Shown here: one piece after another, positions 38,161 to 52,029 of the stretch
Layout: every line of letters begins with the position of its first letter
Position numbering within the stretch: position 1 is the first letter of the stretch
DNA from: Bactrocera neohumeralis
Taxonomy: Eukaryota; Arthropoda; Insecta; Diptera; Tephritidae
DNA length: 64,000 nt
Direction: 5' to 3'
NCBI RefSeq assembly: GCF_024586455.1
Contig: NC_065921.1
Coordinates: 1,674,001 to 1,738,000 of the forward strand
Translations under genes and position numbers: made by a program
The notes under the pieces: generated by a model
Told to the model about the DNA's origin: nothing
Database searches by the model: none
Seen by the model: only the letters and a program-made list of their open reading frames with translations

Positions 38161-39974
38161 ACATGCAACAATTCTTTTGATCTGTACTTAAGAGTTCTGG
38201 GCGGCTCTAACAGTAGAAGTGGATTCACGAGAAATCTGCCTATTTACTTAACCTATCCTTACCTAACGGGCACATATCCATTGGGATACACTTTATTTTC
38301 CCAAGATTAGCAAATGCACCTCTGCTACGCCGAATTGAGAGATCGGTTCGAAGATTATTTCAACGTTAAATCATTATCGAATGTGACTCAAAGCCTATAT
38401 AAGTGATGAAGTTCCTTCTTAAACTACCATCGATAGTTACCTGATTCTATTCGGATAACCACAAAATAGGTTACCTTAAATAAGTGCATAAAATTCGAAC
38501 CCAAAACTCGTTACGCTGCCCTGCACAATACGCTGGCCGTATTGCGAATTCAGTAGTACTTTCAGGGCATCACTTTGCAGAAATGATTCCTTGCTCAGTC
38601 GAGGTAGTTGCACAGACCCATTCATGCATCACGCTGCGCCACGCAATGGTATAATTCGATTTCTGTACACGACGGCCATTTCCATTACATCGCCTCCACA
38701 GAAACAAAGACAATCTTTTCAGGTCTGTGGCGCGGCTTTGCCGATGTCATTGCGAGCTGATCTTCATTTGTACGCCTCTTATTGTTCTGCAATGGACTGG
38801 AGGTTGTTACTGAGCTCTTTAATCTGTATTGTGGCACGTGCGCGATTGGCTATCAGCGGGGAGTAGCGGACATATGGCACCACAGTGAACACGTTTTGGT
38901 GCCACTACTTATACTCGTATGCCTCAACTGAGTTGCAGCAATAAAATTACGGAAAATCTCATCCGAACGCGAATGCTTACAAGCACATAAAATTCATGCC
39001 ACTCGTTCTTGCCATTTGCCGGCATTGGTTTCATTTTATCCCTTTTCGGTAGATAGTTTACTATCGAATATTTCAGCGAGGCATTTATGTAGTTTTCTGC
39101 GTTTTTTCGCGGCGATTAATCGCTACGTGTTGCATTCCGTTGGCGCGCACAAACGTACGGCTCGATGCCTTAGTTGTTCTTGCAGTGAAAGCCACTCACA
39201 CAATGTCCTCGCCGACTCAGTAGTGGTGGAAGCACTCAACATCCACACCCTTCAGACGAGTAAAAAAAGTTCACCAACTGAGTAGCTGAGTGTGCAGTCA
39301 ATGTCCAGATAATGGCCCTGTAGGCGATGGGGGCACATAAAGTGCAAAGCTAGGGAGAAGATGGAACCTGTTTGCGGGAGTGGATTTTCGTGTTCGCAAC
39401 CAGCACTTGGATGGTTGTTGTTACGCAATTCAGTACTAATTCTACTCCACGTTGCATGAATTTGCAGTGCAGTGATAGAGGTACATTTCTGTGTATACGG
39501 TTTGGGATCGGGTGAAAGCAAAATACGATTTGGATGTGAGGGCGGTACTGCAGGATTTAGGGTACACAAGTTAAAGTCAATTAAACAGTCTCTCTGAAAA
39601 CTACTTTTGGAGGAAGATAAAAACCAAAACCGGATTAGGAATATAGTGAATACTAAAAAGTAATTTACAAGCCAAAAAAGTTCATTTGTCATGGTTTGTC
39701 TAATACTAAGGTCATATGTTCACAGAGACCGACTTCAGCGGAATACCAAACACTTTCTAAGGGTTTATGGTGAGGAGAGCCAATTTCTTTGTAAGGGCCT
39801 ACTGTTCTGTTTATGAATACTGCTATTATTATCTATAGTAATTACGATATAGAGCATTAAGTCATGTTCACGCAAGTGAGGAAAGTTATATGATTGGCAT
39901 TAACTTGTGAGTGGCCAGAAACAATTCTTTTACTTATGGCTCAAGTAGCTCATGACTTGCCAGAAAACATCCGT

Positions 39975-40345
39975 TTGAAGGCGAGTTAAAGGGAGAAAGC
40001 GAAACATCCTCTCCACGGAGTTGGGCGCTGGGACCAGCGACGTAAAAATCGATCGGCCTTAGGAGTTTTCGAGAGAAAGCTTCTGCGAAAGATTTATGGC
40101 CTCTTATGCGTTGGCCACGGCGAATATCGCATTCGATGGAACGACATTGACACAGTTCAGCGACTCAAGAGACAGTGGCTGCGGTGGCTAGGCCATGTCG
40201 TACGTATGGACAGAATTACTACAGGTCTGAAAGTATTCGACGCAATAGCCGCTTGGGGGAAACAGAGGAAGAGGAAGACCAACACTTCGTTTGAAAGACC
40301 AGGTGGAAAAGGACCGCGTAAGCGGTGTCTACACCAGTAAAGAAG
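39975..40345 (+). mobile_element. RTE-like non-LTR retrotransposon 3' end, second copy
   Basis: The plus frame reads FERKLLRKIYGLLCVGHGEY, RIRWNDIDTVQRLKRQWLRW, LGHVVRMDRITTGLKVFDAI, then a shift to RKRKTNTSFER. This is the typical RTE C-terminal block ending just before the element's 3' terminus, here CGTAAGCGGTGTCTACACCA at about 40316-40335. That terminus matches the copy at 24985-25560 apart from one base. Confidence 0.85.
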
Positions 40346-43300
40346 AAGAATTACGATATATTTAGAACTACAAAACCTATAGCCTAAAGAGAATCTGGCA
40401 CATAGAAAGTTAGAAGACCGACTTCGCTGCAAGCGCATGTATAAACACCCACGCCATTAGCCAGCTCGTCGCTCTGGTTATTTTAGTTACTTCTTGCTCG
40501 TTTTCTCTTAATATGGTAGATAATTAAGCAGATAATTGCACTTTTACTACAACGCTTTTTTCGTTTTGGCCATTAAATAAAATGTCTCAATTTATTTTGA
40601 ATGCTTTTGAAAGCGTCCTTTGGCCGCCTTGTGGCCTGACATTGTGGATTCGTGGAAGCTGTTTGGAAAACCCATATGTTCTAATGTTTGCACAAAATTT
40701 AAGCACCAAAAGTTGCAAGTTCATTTCGCATCGAATTTTTAATTAGCTCTCCAAGGTTTTGCCGAGATAGAGCAATGTCGGGACGATGTGGAAATATAAA
40801 ATGGGTTAATTAAGACCTCTCTCTGATGAAATTAAAATCAACAGCAAATTTTAAGCTCGTAAGCAGAAAGACTGCTACTATTTATGTTCAATTTTGACAC
40901 CTAAAATATTATATTTAATATTTTCTTATACTAATTTTTTTAATTCTGCTTTTTTTATGTGAAATTTCTTATTAATAAAATTCATTAGATATTTGTTTTA
41001 AGTTACTCACTTTCATAGTCAGCAGAATATAGTAGAAGAAGGTACTTCTTTCATAAAATTATGCATCAAATAAGCCTTTATACATTTCCCAATTGTGTTT
41101 TGCGGAAAACTCTGGCTTCCCGCGCCTGCTCGCTCAAGGGCTTACACCTTTTTAACGCCATTGTGTTGCGCCGATTTAAACAGTTTCATTAAAGACAAAG
41201 ACGAAGTGCTTTCCTTTGAAACGTACACACCCTGGCAACCCCTTGGTTTGTATTTACCACTTCAAGTGCCCTTCAAACTGTTCGCGGTTATAAATCTTAA
41301 TATATCGTTTGAATCAGCAATTAATTCCACGCCACTTATTGCGGCCACGCTTTTAATGAGCGCATTTGCACAAAACGAACGAACGGAAAGCAGTCAGTAG
41401 TCTTTCAAGGAGTAAAAAAATAAAATTCAATTTTCGTAAATGCTTGGCCGTAATGGCACTTTAACGCGTGCTCGCTAAATACATAGTGAGACATAGTAGA
41501 GAGCATAACGGCGAATGGAAATTGAGAGTATTTCACAATAGTAATGGCCTTGATAAAATGTCGTCGTTAACAGTGTTGAGCAGTTGCACTACTTACCGCT
41601 TACCACTCGATTTATAATGCTTTTCCACTGTGGTATGTGTGTGTGTGCAGTTAGTGAAATTAGTAGCGAGTAACACGTTTATGCCTGTGTGCGTGTGTGA
41701 TTGAGACAATGTATGCACATTCTAGGGCTCAGTGCTCCACCACTCAACTCCGTTAATTGCGTGAATAGAGTGCTGGCCGCCACGGCTTTGTGAACTTGAG
41801 AAACACTTGGTTTCCCAACTATGTTTGCTTAGATTCGTGCATGAAAGGCATTCAGGTAAATATGCTTTGTTGTAAGCAAAAAAAAATAAAGAATTTTCTA
41901 GAGATATGAAATAAATAATATTGGAAGGCTCAAGGGTTTAATAAAAGTCCCAACCAGTTAAATAAAAATAACAATAATTTTCAATAAAAACGTTTTATGC
42001 GCATATAAAATATGGGCCGAATTCGGGGCAACCACGCAGTACATCTAGATTATAGAATTTACGTTTTATGTGCGCGCATATGGAGTTCACACTGTGTTTG
42101 CCTTTATACTCACGAACGAAATCAACGCTTCGCAAGTGAGAGCCACAACTTTCCACATGTATAAGTATGCAGGTATTTGTGTACACGCAGAAGCGTATAG
42201 ATGGTGGGTGACAGGTTCGGTTGAATCTGCACATAAATTTCCAGCCATAAAAACCAAACACCTTTTACGACAATTTGCCAACGTTCAAAAATACTTAAAT
42301 CATACCGTAAAAGTCAAACGCTTTCCTTACAATAAAACCTGACACACATGCACACAAACAATGCACGAAAAGTTGATTTTATTGCTCTGCAGGCAATCTG
42401 CAGCATCCACTAAAATGACCGACTATGTGGCAGTTGTGAGTGGCTCTACGTCCTGGGCTTACATACCCGTATGCATATCTATGAACATACATATTATGGC
42501 TGCGTGTCCTGGGGGGATCTGAGTCAATGATTTTCGGTCGTCAGTCGCGCAGTCCGCAAAAGCCAAACCACTAGAAGCCATTTACTTACTTTACCGATGG
42601 CTCACTGCGCTGTAGGTGGCCATACAAACGATTATATTACAGACATATATACGTATGGATGGATATACCATCCAAGGTGGCAGACCCCGCAAGGTGAATA
42701 TATGTTGGTGAGTTACAGTTAACGAAAAAGTAATTCTAATTTAATCAAGATTGTTCGGGAGTGTCTAATTTGAATATGTATATATGATTCTTTAGACGAG
42801 TACTGTCTCAAAAGAATGCTACAAATGATCGACTTTTCAAGGAAAGAGTGAAAGAAAGAAAGAGTAACAAGTCGTACAGAGAAAAGATTTATTTTAGTTC
42901 TACTTTGGGACTTGAAAGAATACCATTTAAATCAGAGAAGAAAATAAAAACTTAAAGAGTTCAATCTCAGTTGTTGTAGCTTTCGAAAAACAACATAAAA
43001 ACTCGTGTAGTTTTTCAAACAAAATTTCTTCTAAGAAATCCTTCGTTATATTCCCCTCAATGTTATTTCCAGCTTCTGCTGGAGATTTATTCTTTCCCCC
43101 TCGCACCCTGCCTCTTTACAGCGCTCCCACTATTACTGCCTTTCGGCGCGAATGCGAGGCCAGGGTTCCAGGGTTCTATAGTGTTGCGTCCTGTATGCTT
43201 TCTGATTAGTGATGCTTATAGGAATTTGTTTATGTGTGTGTGCGTTTATGTTCTGTGGCTTTCCAGCAGTTAGTAGTTAGCAAAAGTTTGCGCGCCACAA

Positions 43301-44511
43301 CCAAAACTGGTCATTAATCACTTGAAATGGCGCAAACTATAAGTGGCACACGCTAACAAAAGCAACAACAAATCATGAGGAAGCATTCTTCAAACCCTCT
43401 CCGTACTCGTAGCACCAGTGCTGCTTTTTTACTTTACGGATGAACACCTGGCCCTTATCACCAAAGAACCAGCTCCGCAGCCGAAGCGTTATCGCCATCG
43501 AGCAGCACAGCCAACGACAGGCGGCAACGGAAGCAGGCAGCTTTATCGGGCCGTTTATGAGTCGTGTTACTTTGTGGTCGGCGCTATTATTGTTGTTGTT
43601 GGACACATAAAAGTGGTAAATAATTTCAATAAAGCATCGCATCGAGCTCCGAGGCTCACCTGTAGTGGATTACATTGTGTTTATGCGGTTTTGTATTCCT
43701 CTTGTTTTACTGTCACAGATTTCGCACACACACACACACCTACACGCACTGTGTGTTTTATAAGCATTAGTTATTTTGCCTTTAGTGGCTTATTCGCTGC
43801 TGCCTTTGCCGGCATCTTCCTGCCACATCTCATACCTCCAACCGTCTTGCATGAATATGTGTGTAAATATGTATATATATGTATATATATACTATAGAGC
43901 AGAGCTTAGAAGTGCGAATGCGGGTGTGTCGCTGTGCAGGTGCAGAGCGTTTGAGAATTAATGTGCTCACTGCTGTTTCGTATGGAATAATTTATTTGAT
44001 TAATTGTGTATTTGATATTGGCGGCCCTGTGGGTGAGTGGCACTCTTTGTTTCTTGCATTTATAGCCTTTTGGCATTGCTAACTTAACCACGTTCACCTG
44101 CTTCGCACCCCCTTTCCGCACTTTTTGCCATTTACCTTTGCGTGTCATGAGTAGGGCCGGAGGGGGAGGGACGGTGTTGGTCCAGAAGGCTATAAATTTT
44201 ATTCACATTTTCATTAAATTGATTCACATCGCCATCTGCATAATCAATTCGAGGCAGAGAGTAAGTGCCGGCGCGGCCGTTGTTGTTGTTGTTCTCCGCG
44301 GTTGAATTCAAATTTCCAATACAATATTTGAAACACTTACTTAGCAGAAGTTGCTTTTGTTGTTGTTGCACAGGTGAAATATTTCATGCAAGGTGAGCCC
44401 GCCAAAGCATGGAGCTGCCATATCGGTGGCAATATTGAAATTCAAAGCTACGCGTTTTGAAACTGTAATAAATTAATCTCAGATAAATCAAGCAAGAAAT
44501 TAATCAAGTAG

Positions 44512-44528
44512 CTCTCTCTCTCTCTCTC
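44512..44528. repeat. (CT)n microsatellite
   Basis: About eight CT units within an intron. Confidence 0.9.
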
Positions 44529-44970
44529 ATTGCACTTCAATTCTAATTAAGAATTTGCCCACCGGCGTAAGTTGTATAATCTATTATTCGGAGCCATTGC
44601 ACGCATTTACATATTATTATATATGTATGTATGTATATATGTAAAGGGTGGAATATGCTCACATAAATCAATTTTGTCGATTTGTCATGGTTTCCATTAA
44701 GCGGTTATCTTCACTTCTGAATTTCGAAAAATCAATGTTTGGTTTGCGTATAAAGAGTATGTACATATATTTGCGAATGTTCTAATAAATTTTGATCAAC
44801 AAATAGTTTTGGAGATATTAACGTAATTGTAAGAATTTTTTAACGTACTGTATCGGTTACCTAAACTTTAAACTCATTTCCTCGAAAGACTGTCTTCAGA
44901 GTCAGTGAGGAAAATTTACCCCCACCATCTGTACTGGTTAGCTTGATACTTCAAACGACCGTCTTAGATA

Positions 44971-45866
44971 TATTGGGTAGTCTAAAAAGTCTTTTCGTAT
45001 TTCTAATCAAACTTCAAATTATTTTTTTTATATTTATAATGAAGTTTATTGATACAAATATGCACCGTTTCGGTCGACCACTTTTTGCCATTTTTCCGCT
45101 AGAGACATTATTCCAAAAGTATAAAACTTTTTGGTTTTTCATCAAAAAACTACGACGAGTAATTTTCACAGGCTGATCTTGAAGCCAACTTGACTCCGTT
45201 AAGGAAGTTCTGCATTGACTGAAACAAATGGTAGTCTGACGGTTCAAGGTCAGGGCTATATGGTGGATGCATCAAAATTCCCAACCAAGCTCTCCCAGTT
45301 TTTGCGGAGTCTTCAAAGATGTGTGTAGTCTAGCGTTGCCCTAATGGAAGACGAAGCCCTTTTTGTTGATCAGTTCTTGCCGTTTTTTTCGATTACTTGC
45401 TTCAATCTCAATTGAAGATAAAGTTGTTGACAGTAAAATGTAGAATCATTCATTCAAACTGGCTGGAGCAGCTCATAGTGAATGGTTCCTTTCCGATAGC
45501 ACCAAACACTCAGCATAACTCTTCGAGGCGTCTAGCCTGGCTTTGCGACCATTTGTTATGATCTTCTGATGATGATCTTTTTTGCACATTATTGTCGTTT
45601 TTGATCCACCCTTCCCTTCAGAAATTCGATTTCATTTCGTTTCTGCAAAGAAACGCAGATGTTAATTCGGTCCATTAAATTTATCACAGAAAATTCATGT
45701 GGTACCCAAACATCGAAACATTCTTTTGGTTGCCAGCCTTTTTTTAATGATTCAAGACCGTTTGTTGATGAATGTTTAATTCCTTAGCGATGTCATGGTT
45801 GCTTATGTGATGGTCGTGGTCAATCTTTTCCATAATTTTATCGACATTTTGAACGATAGGTCGCTA
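44971..45866 (-). mobile_element. SETMAR-type mariner copy, missing its N-terminal part
   Basis: The plus-strand left end TATTGGGTAGTCTAAAAAGT is the element's 3' inverted repeat. The minus strand carries the C-terminal and catalytic regions and reads back to a block resembling RPIVQNVDKIMEKIDHDHHI followed by SNHDIAKELNIHQQTVLNH near 45860-45750. There the homology ends abruptly against another mariner. The first ~90 residues of transposase and the other inverted repeat are absent. Stops and shifts are present. Confidence 0.85.
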
Positions 45867-46380
45867 GCACTTTTTGGTATGGCTTTCAGCTCCTTCAGCG
45901 AATTTTACTTTATCTCTTCGATCGACTGAAAACGGTTACCACCGAACGGTAATTTCAGTTTGGGGAGCAAAAATAAATCCCACGGAGCCAAATCTGGTGA
46001 ATACGGTGGTTGAGCGATGGTATTCATTCTGTTTTTTTAAATTCGGTCACAATGGCCCTCTTTTTGAAAAATACTCAGCTTTATGGGCACGAGTCGAGCA
46101 AGAACGCGTTTTATGACCAAAATCATTCGAGCGAACTCGCGGGAGATGTCGAGCTCGTTTGCCATCTCTCCAACACTTGATTATTTTCAAGCACCATAAC
46201 ATTAACTTATTCATTTCATCAGTTGAAGAGGGCGAAGGTCGTCCAGAACGAGGCATGTCTTGAATAATCTCTCGACCGTCTTTGAAGTCTTTGTACCACT
46301 CGTGAATAACCGTTAGCCTTCCCCAACATTCGCAACGACTCCGCACGCGAAGTTTGGTTAGAAAGACAAAATTTGAGACA
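45867..46380 (-). mobile_element. Internally deleted mariner of a different subfamily
   Basis: The minus strand encodes a DNA-binding region (VIHEWYKDFKDGREIIQD then MPRSGRPSPSSTDEMNK, 46320-46200) and an ANELDIS-like second helix-turn-helix near 46160. It runs into KRVLARLVPIKLSIFQKE, then jumps directly to TIAQPPYSPDLAPWDLFL near 46010 and KLKLPFGGNRFQSIEEIK near 45950, ending near KAIPKS at 45870. The segments with the first two catalytic Asp residues are missing. I cannot place its inverted repeats. Confidence 0.75.
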
Positions 46381-47508
46381 AAGTCTTTATTCCATATTTT
46401 CAGATATCATTTACCCGGACAATTTAATTACAATTTCCGGTTCTTTTTTTGCCTCTATGTATAAACGAGCTCGTTTCTGGTTTTAACTTTAGAACACTCC
46501 CTTGCATAATGATGCCATTGAAAATGAATTATAAAATAATGGTTCCCAAAAAAGTTGCGCCAGCCATTTTAGTTGACTGTCCATACTGTACTTTAGGTGA
46601 ATAAGACAGTTAAGGAAAAGCAGAGCTATGACTGATGTGATGACATTTTGATACTTGACCGGATTTGGTGAAACATTTTGCGACGTAATTTTTTAAGGCA
46701 AAAAACCATATCTCGTGGTGGCGTCGACAAATTTCCTATGCCCAAAAAGGGTCACTATAATGTGTATATATGTACATATGTACATATGCTTGTTCGATCG
46801 AATTCGCTTATGTTGGTGCACTTGGGCGACAAATTTGAATGCCTTCAATGACACTTGAGTCATGAAATACCTTAATCCAATTTCGAAATTCTATTTCAAA
46901 GCAGAAAAATGTATTATATAAGTTAATTTTTCATTACCGCAAACTTACAAGACTACCATAAATGCGATTTGCTTGCACGCTTCTCGGAATTAAAGCACTC
47001 GAAACGCACACACATACACATGCACATTCCTAGGCGTCTATAATTGAGTGCGGTAGTGAATGCTCCAAGAGGAAAAACTAATGCACTTATTTGCGATTTC
47101 CCAACTAAATTTCGTATATTTCTGTCTTGGTATGCCTGTATGTGTGTGCGTGTATGTGAATTCTGTAGAGACTACGCTCGTGTGCGTTTACTGAAAAGTA
47201 TAAAACTTACTTAAGTTTACACTTAATATCCTTTTCACATTTGATTTCACTAAGCCATTTCCAAAGCACGCACACACACATGCACTCCGTGATACACACT
47301 AATACATTGAGTAGACACATGCACACACAGACACATATCAGCAACACTTTATTTCCACTTCAATGATAAACGCACAAATACACAAACACACAAACACACA
47401 AACGACAGACTTGCTCAAGTACAACAACAATGAGGACCCACAATCGAAATTGATGGAATTTCATTTCAAACCTTTTTGGCTGGCTCTTCCGAACGTTTTA
47501 TTACAGCC

Positions 47509-47511
<3 letters not shown>

Positions 47512-47541
<30 letters not shown>
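47512..47541. repeat. (TG)n microsatellite
   Basis: Fifteen uninterrupted TG units, the longest perfect dinucleotide run seen in the window. Confidence 0.95.
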
Positions 47542-47544
<3 letters not shown>

Positions 47545-48354
47545 CCCGTGCATTGTTCGAAAGTAGAGCATGGAGTGTCAATTCGACTGCCGAGCTGAAA
47601 TATCTCCACGACAATTCCTCTCGGTCCCAACTCAATAAAGTGTAAAAATAATGCTCTGCCAAATAGCAACAATAAAGCTATAAATGGAGGGGGATAAGAA
47701 ATAAAATTTTAAGTATGGGAAATAAGACAATTTACTTCCTTATCAGTTAATGCACCCAAGACACTAAACAAAAACTTTCCATGTGACGTCAAGCGCTTGG
47801 GTGCGAGAGTTGGTTCGTGTGAGTGAGGAAATCAAATATCACAACAGCAGTTAAATGCCGTTATTTTTGCTGTTATAGTGGCAATTAGTGTTATTGTACG
47901 CATTAATAAGCCCGCGAGTTTGCGTTTAGGATTGTTAATGTTACGTTGGGGAAATAGAATTTAATATTCAGAGTTGCTCTGAGAACTCCGCAAATCACTA
48001 ATGAAATACAGAGGCCGAGCAAGGGAAAAAGTTGGATTAGGTTGAATATGTAGAAAGAAATGAAGGGCCATCAATGTGGATAAGAAGCGGTTTTAGAGTC
48101 ATTTATATGGGAGATTCTCTCTCCTTCTAAGGTCCACAAGAAATGGATAATTCAATGAAGTGTTTGTTTTTACACACGATTAAGAGAAGTATGAGCCAAA
48201 TAGCTGTATTCTAAAAGTGATAACTTTCACTTGTGTGCAAAATATCTTGCTCTTATTTCTGCAGAAATTAGTTTAACAATTTGTTTTGTTTTCACAACAA
48301 TAAAATGGGTGTGATTCGTGACAAAAATGGATCAAGGCAATGCATGTGAAAATT

Positions 48355-48716
48355 GGTTTGAAAGAATAAGAAATAGATCATTATTATTTATGTGTAACTG
48401 TAGAAATATATAAAAAGGTTTCCGCGCAAAATACGGTCGTTTCAGAAGAAGCTCATTTCTGGCTGAATGGCTTCGTTGAATCCCCAAAAATTGACCGTTT
48501 GGTGTTTTATGGTGGTATGGCGACATCAACGGGTTTAATTTCCTTCGAAATGAGGCAGGAATAGTGAGTCTTATAACACGATGTTGGCCGACCCTTTTTC
48601 TCCCGGAATTTGATGAAATCGACGTGGACGATTTCTATTTCCAACCAGACGGTGCAACGCCTTTTGCTGTACGTCTAAACATAGACACATTGCGTCTAAA
48701 GTTAGGCTTTTTTAAG
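48355..48716 (+). mobile_element. Mariner-like core fragment (EAHFWLNG family)
   Basis: Plus-strand frames read SEEAHFWLNGFVESPKID near 48440, then, after shifts, FDEIDVDDFYFQPDGATPFA near 48610 (usual WFQQDGATCH, around the second catalytic Asp). It is of the same broad family as the element at 5010-6230. No inverted ends or DNA-binding domain are recognisable, so only the central catalytic part survives. Confidence 0.7.
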
Positions 48717-51700
48717 AAATTTTAGTGTTTTTTCTTTTTAAGATCACGTCGTTCTTGTGCGTAGACCTTATATAAAAGTAATTTCTTGTGAAGCAAATAT
48801 CATTACGTGCAACCTTAAAATATTCTCTAACTATAAATCCAACAAATTTGTCCTTTAAAATAGTTTTATGTCACATTGAATTAAGAACCCTGCCATAAGA
48901 CCGCATGAAATCACTCCACTTTCCATCACACCGCTTTGGTGCTAATTGCCGCCGTCTCAGCAAATTAAAATTGAGGCACCGAATGCTAATGCAATAAAAT
49001 TAGATGCCAGTTATGTCTAGATAATTTACTACAGATGGAGAGCCGTCTTAAATTATGCAAATTGTCGAAAATGTGAGCGAACGGCTGGCAAAAATGTGGT
49101 GGTGAAATGATTTCGACTCATATTTTGCAATCATCGATTGGCGAAATTTACAAGCGCTGAACGCTTTTCATTTTCCGGGCCGAAATTTGGCACAAGGAAA
49201 TGTATGTGCAACGACAAAAGAACCTGCAGTTAGCGAGGCGGCTGCCAGCACTACATATCGATCGTTAGGAATGATAAACAGCACGAGTAATTCACTTAAT
49301 TCTCGTAGAAACACTGGCGACACTAATAACACTAACGGTAATAATGCTTAATGGTCGCTGGAGTAGAGCGCCGCCATGTTTTGCAGACAGTGCGCGGCAG
49401 AGGGATTGTGCAACACGAGTTTCCTCACTTCAGCGTTAATGTAAGTGAGCGTGGTTGTTGCAGTTGTAATCGTAGAACATTCGAATATTTCCGTGTCACT
49501 AATTTTTTAGCAATTAAGTGAAAGTGCCTGAGCAAGGTAGCTGCAGAGCTGCAGATATTTTAAGACTAATAAATTAAATGGTCCCACACACATACAAATC
49601 TACAGGCACATGCCGGCAACACTCGTACTTGATTAAATGGAGAAAATAAAATTCAACCAACTGTTAACATTGAATTCGAAGCGAAAGCGGAAATGTCGCA
49701 TGCCGAAGTTGTGAGTCAAAGGCAGTTCCGCTGGTACTCCCAGAAGCATGAGAGGAAAGGTAACAGAAAACAAGCTGCTCTGAGCCGGAAATACTAATGT
49801 CACCGCTGACCCAAAGCTAAAATTCGTATTGTGCCGACTCAACAAATACTTAATTCGTGTGTCGCACATTGTTGCTGCTTGTCAGCGGGGCCTCCGCTGT
49901 TGCCACGTACAATGGGCCTTAGACTTGATTACTCACAGTGTACTGTGTTAGTAATAGTGAGACTGCTCCTCAGTGACCTTGTTGGAATGACGTCATTTTG
50001 CGCAACAAATGGGAAATGTATGTAAATCGTCAATAGCTTTGTAATCGTGCAAGGAATTAGTGACTGTCTTCTACACCTAGAGAAATAATAACTCCTTCAA
50101 GATAGTTTCAATACAACAAATCATCTTCGAAAACTTCCATTATAATATTTAATTCACAGTTTATTATCGGCCCCTTGTTTTCGAAATGTCATCTATAACA
50201 TCACTTTCTAAAGATTGGTTCAAATTACCTCCACTGTAGAAGTGTAATAGAGCTAAACTCGACATCGACTTGCCCTAGCATATCCCTTTTTCTACCCAAA
50301 GCAGTTGCAGTCCACCTTCTCATGCATTCTAATTGGGTCCGAGAAGCTGGCTCGTTACTTTTCACTAAACCAAAAACGTGGTGGGATGAGTCTACTTCGT
50401 GACGATTTGCTTTTGACGTCATTGTGTTGCAGAAGCGTCTTCACAAACATTGGCATGTACATGTAGTCGTTTGATTTCCTGGCCGCTCGTCATTTGCCGT
50501 TGCGTCCGTTCGTTATAGTGCGGCGGGACCATTAATCTTTATTTCACTGTCAATGTGTTAAATGGACAATATTTCTTTCATAGTTTACAAGCTTTGCTGG
50601 CGTCCGTGCGCAGCCTGCCCCGGCTGTGCGCTTCGTGACCGTGAGTCGCCTTGTTGCCGTCTTCACAACACACTCGTCAAACTGTAAGTACGCTCGTGGC
50701 CGGTTAGCCAGTCATCTCACCAGTTGCTTCCTGCTGTTGTCCCAAGGTATGCAAGCATGTTCATGTATGTGTGTATGCCAGTTGACTATTGACTGTTGCG
50801 CCAACTATGTTGTCGCTGGTGTGGGAATGTTTGCAAGTGTTGTTGTTGAGGAATTCTACATCTTGTACTCCATTAGTTTTATGTACGTGTTTAAATATTT
50901 CTATATATGTACATAAGTTTGTGTGAAGATTTAATTGATGACTGAAAATATTTACCAGGGTTGCATTATGGAAGGAGTTGATGGCGTGTGGGAGTGTTTT
51001 AGGAATACACTTGGGTTCATAAAATGTTGAAATACCGAATATAAGATTTATGTATGCTGAAAATCAGAGCCTTGTGGTGATTAAACCACCCAAACTGTCC
51101 AACGAAAGGTTCTTGTAACAATGGAACCAGTTGCTGGATTGAAGAGTGTGCAACCGTAGAAATCATGAACATTATAAGAGAAGAAGTCTAATATACTACT
51201 TTCAATCAATTCAAATCCAGAAATTGCGATGTGCTCCTAACCCACGTATACTCGTATTTTGGGTAAGCGTTCAACGTTTTTTGTCGGAACTTTGAAGTAC
51301 ACAGAGAGCTCCTTATATCTCACCGTAAGTGCTATGTTTAGTGTAGTAAACAAATGTAACACAGCTTTGTATTTATAGCAACTGCAGTAACGGGTTTTTG
51401 TACTCTTCCAGCCACAGTTTTGCCATGCATTCCAGTCCACTGCCATCCCCCGAACCGCATGCCCAACTCGGGCATTAAGGACCTTTAGACACTGGAGATG
51501 CGAATTTAATTAATTCATTTTTTAAGCGTAATTACGTTTAAACAACAGCAGCAACAAAGTGGAAATAACAACAAATTGCATTAATGTAACGAAAAGTTTA
51601 ATGAAAAATTGATGCTTGCGAATGACAGCGTCAATAGAGAAATATCCAGCGGAAGCTGCCTGGCTGATAAACGACATTTAATTTGTTCATTGCCAACATG

Positions 51701-52029
51701 CACATTTTTTAATTACACACCTGAAAAAATGAAGGCAAACAAAAATAAAACCGCTTTCTTCTGTTGCACGAGTTAATGCTCGAAATTGCGGCGAACTTCA
51801 AATATATACTTTCGTATAAAAAGTTTAAATAAATTTGTTTTTTTTCGTAATTTTAACGAACTAAATTGAATGGAACTAAGAAGTAGTTGATTAAACAATT
51901 TGTTTATTTTTATTTATATATTTTACAAATCTGTTTGCTTTGTAGAATTGGATGCCCTGGAGGAATATAAAACTATTGCTCTAAACCAACTCGTCGTTGA
52001 GCAAAAGAGTCCAAGCGTCTAAGTAAACG

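Noticed and set aside
41095..41400. 101-residue plus-strand frame starting MFCGKLWLPAP
   Set aside because: No family recognised, no neighbouring exon or regulatory signal, and it sits deep in an intron of the opposite strand. Chance frame is the simplest reading.
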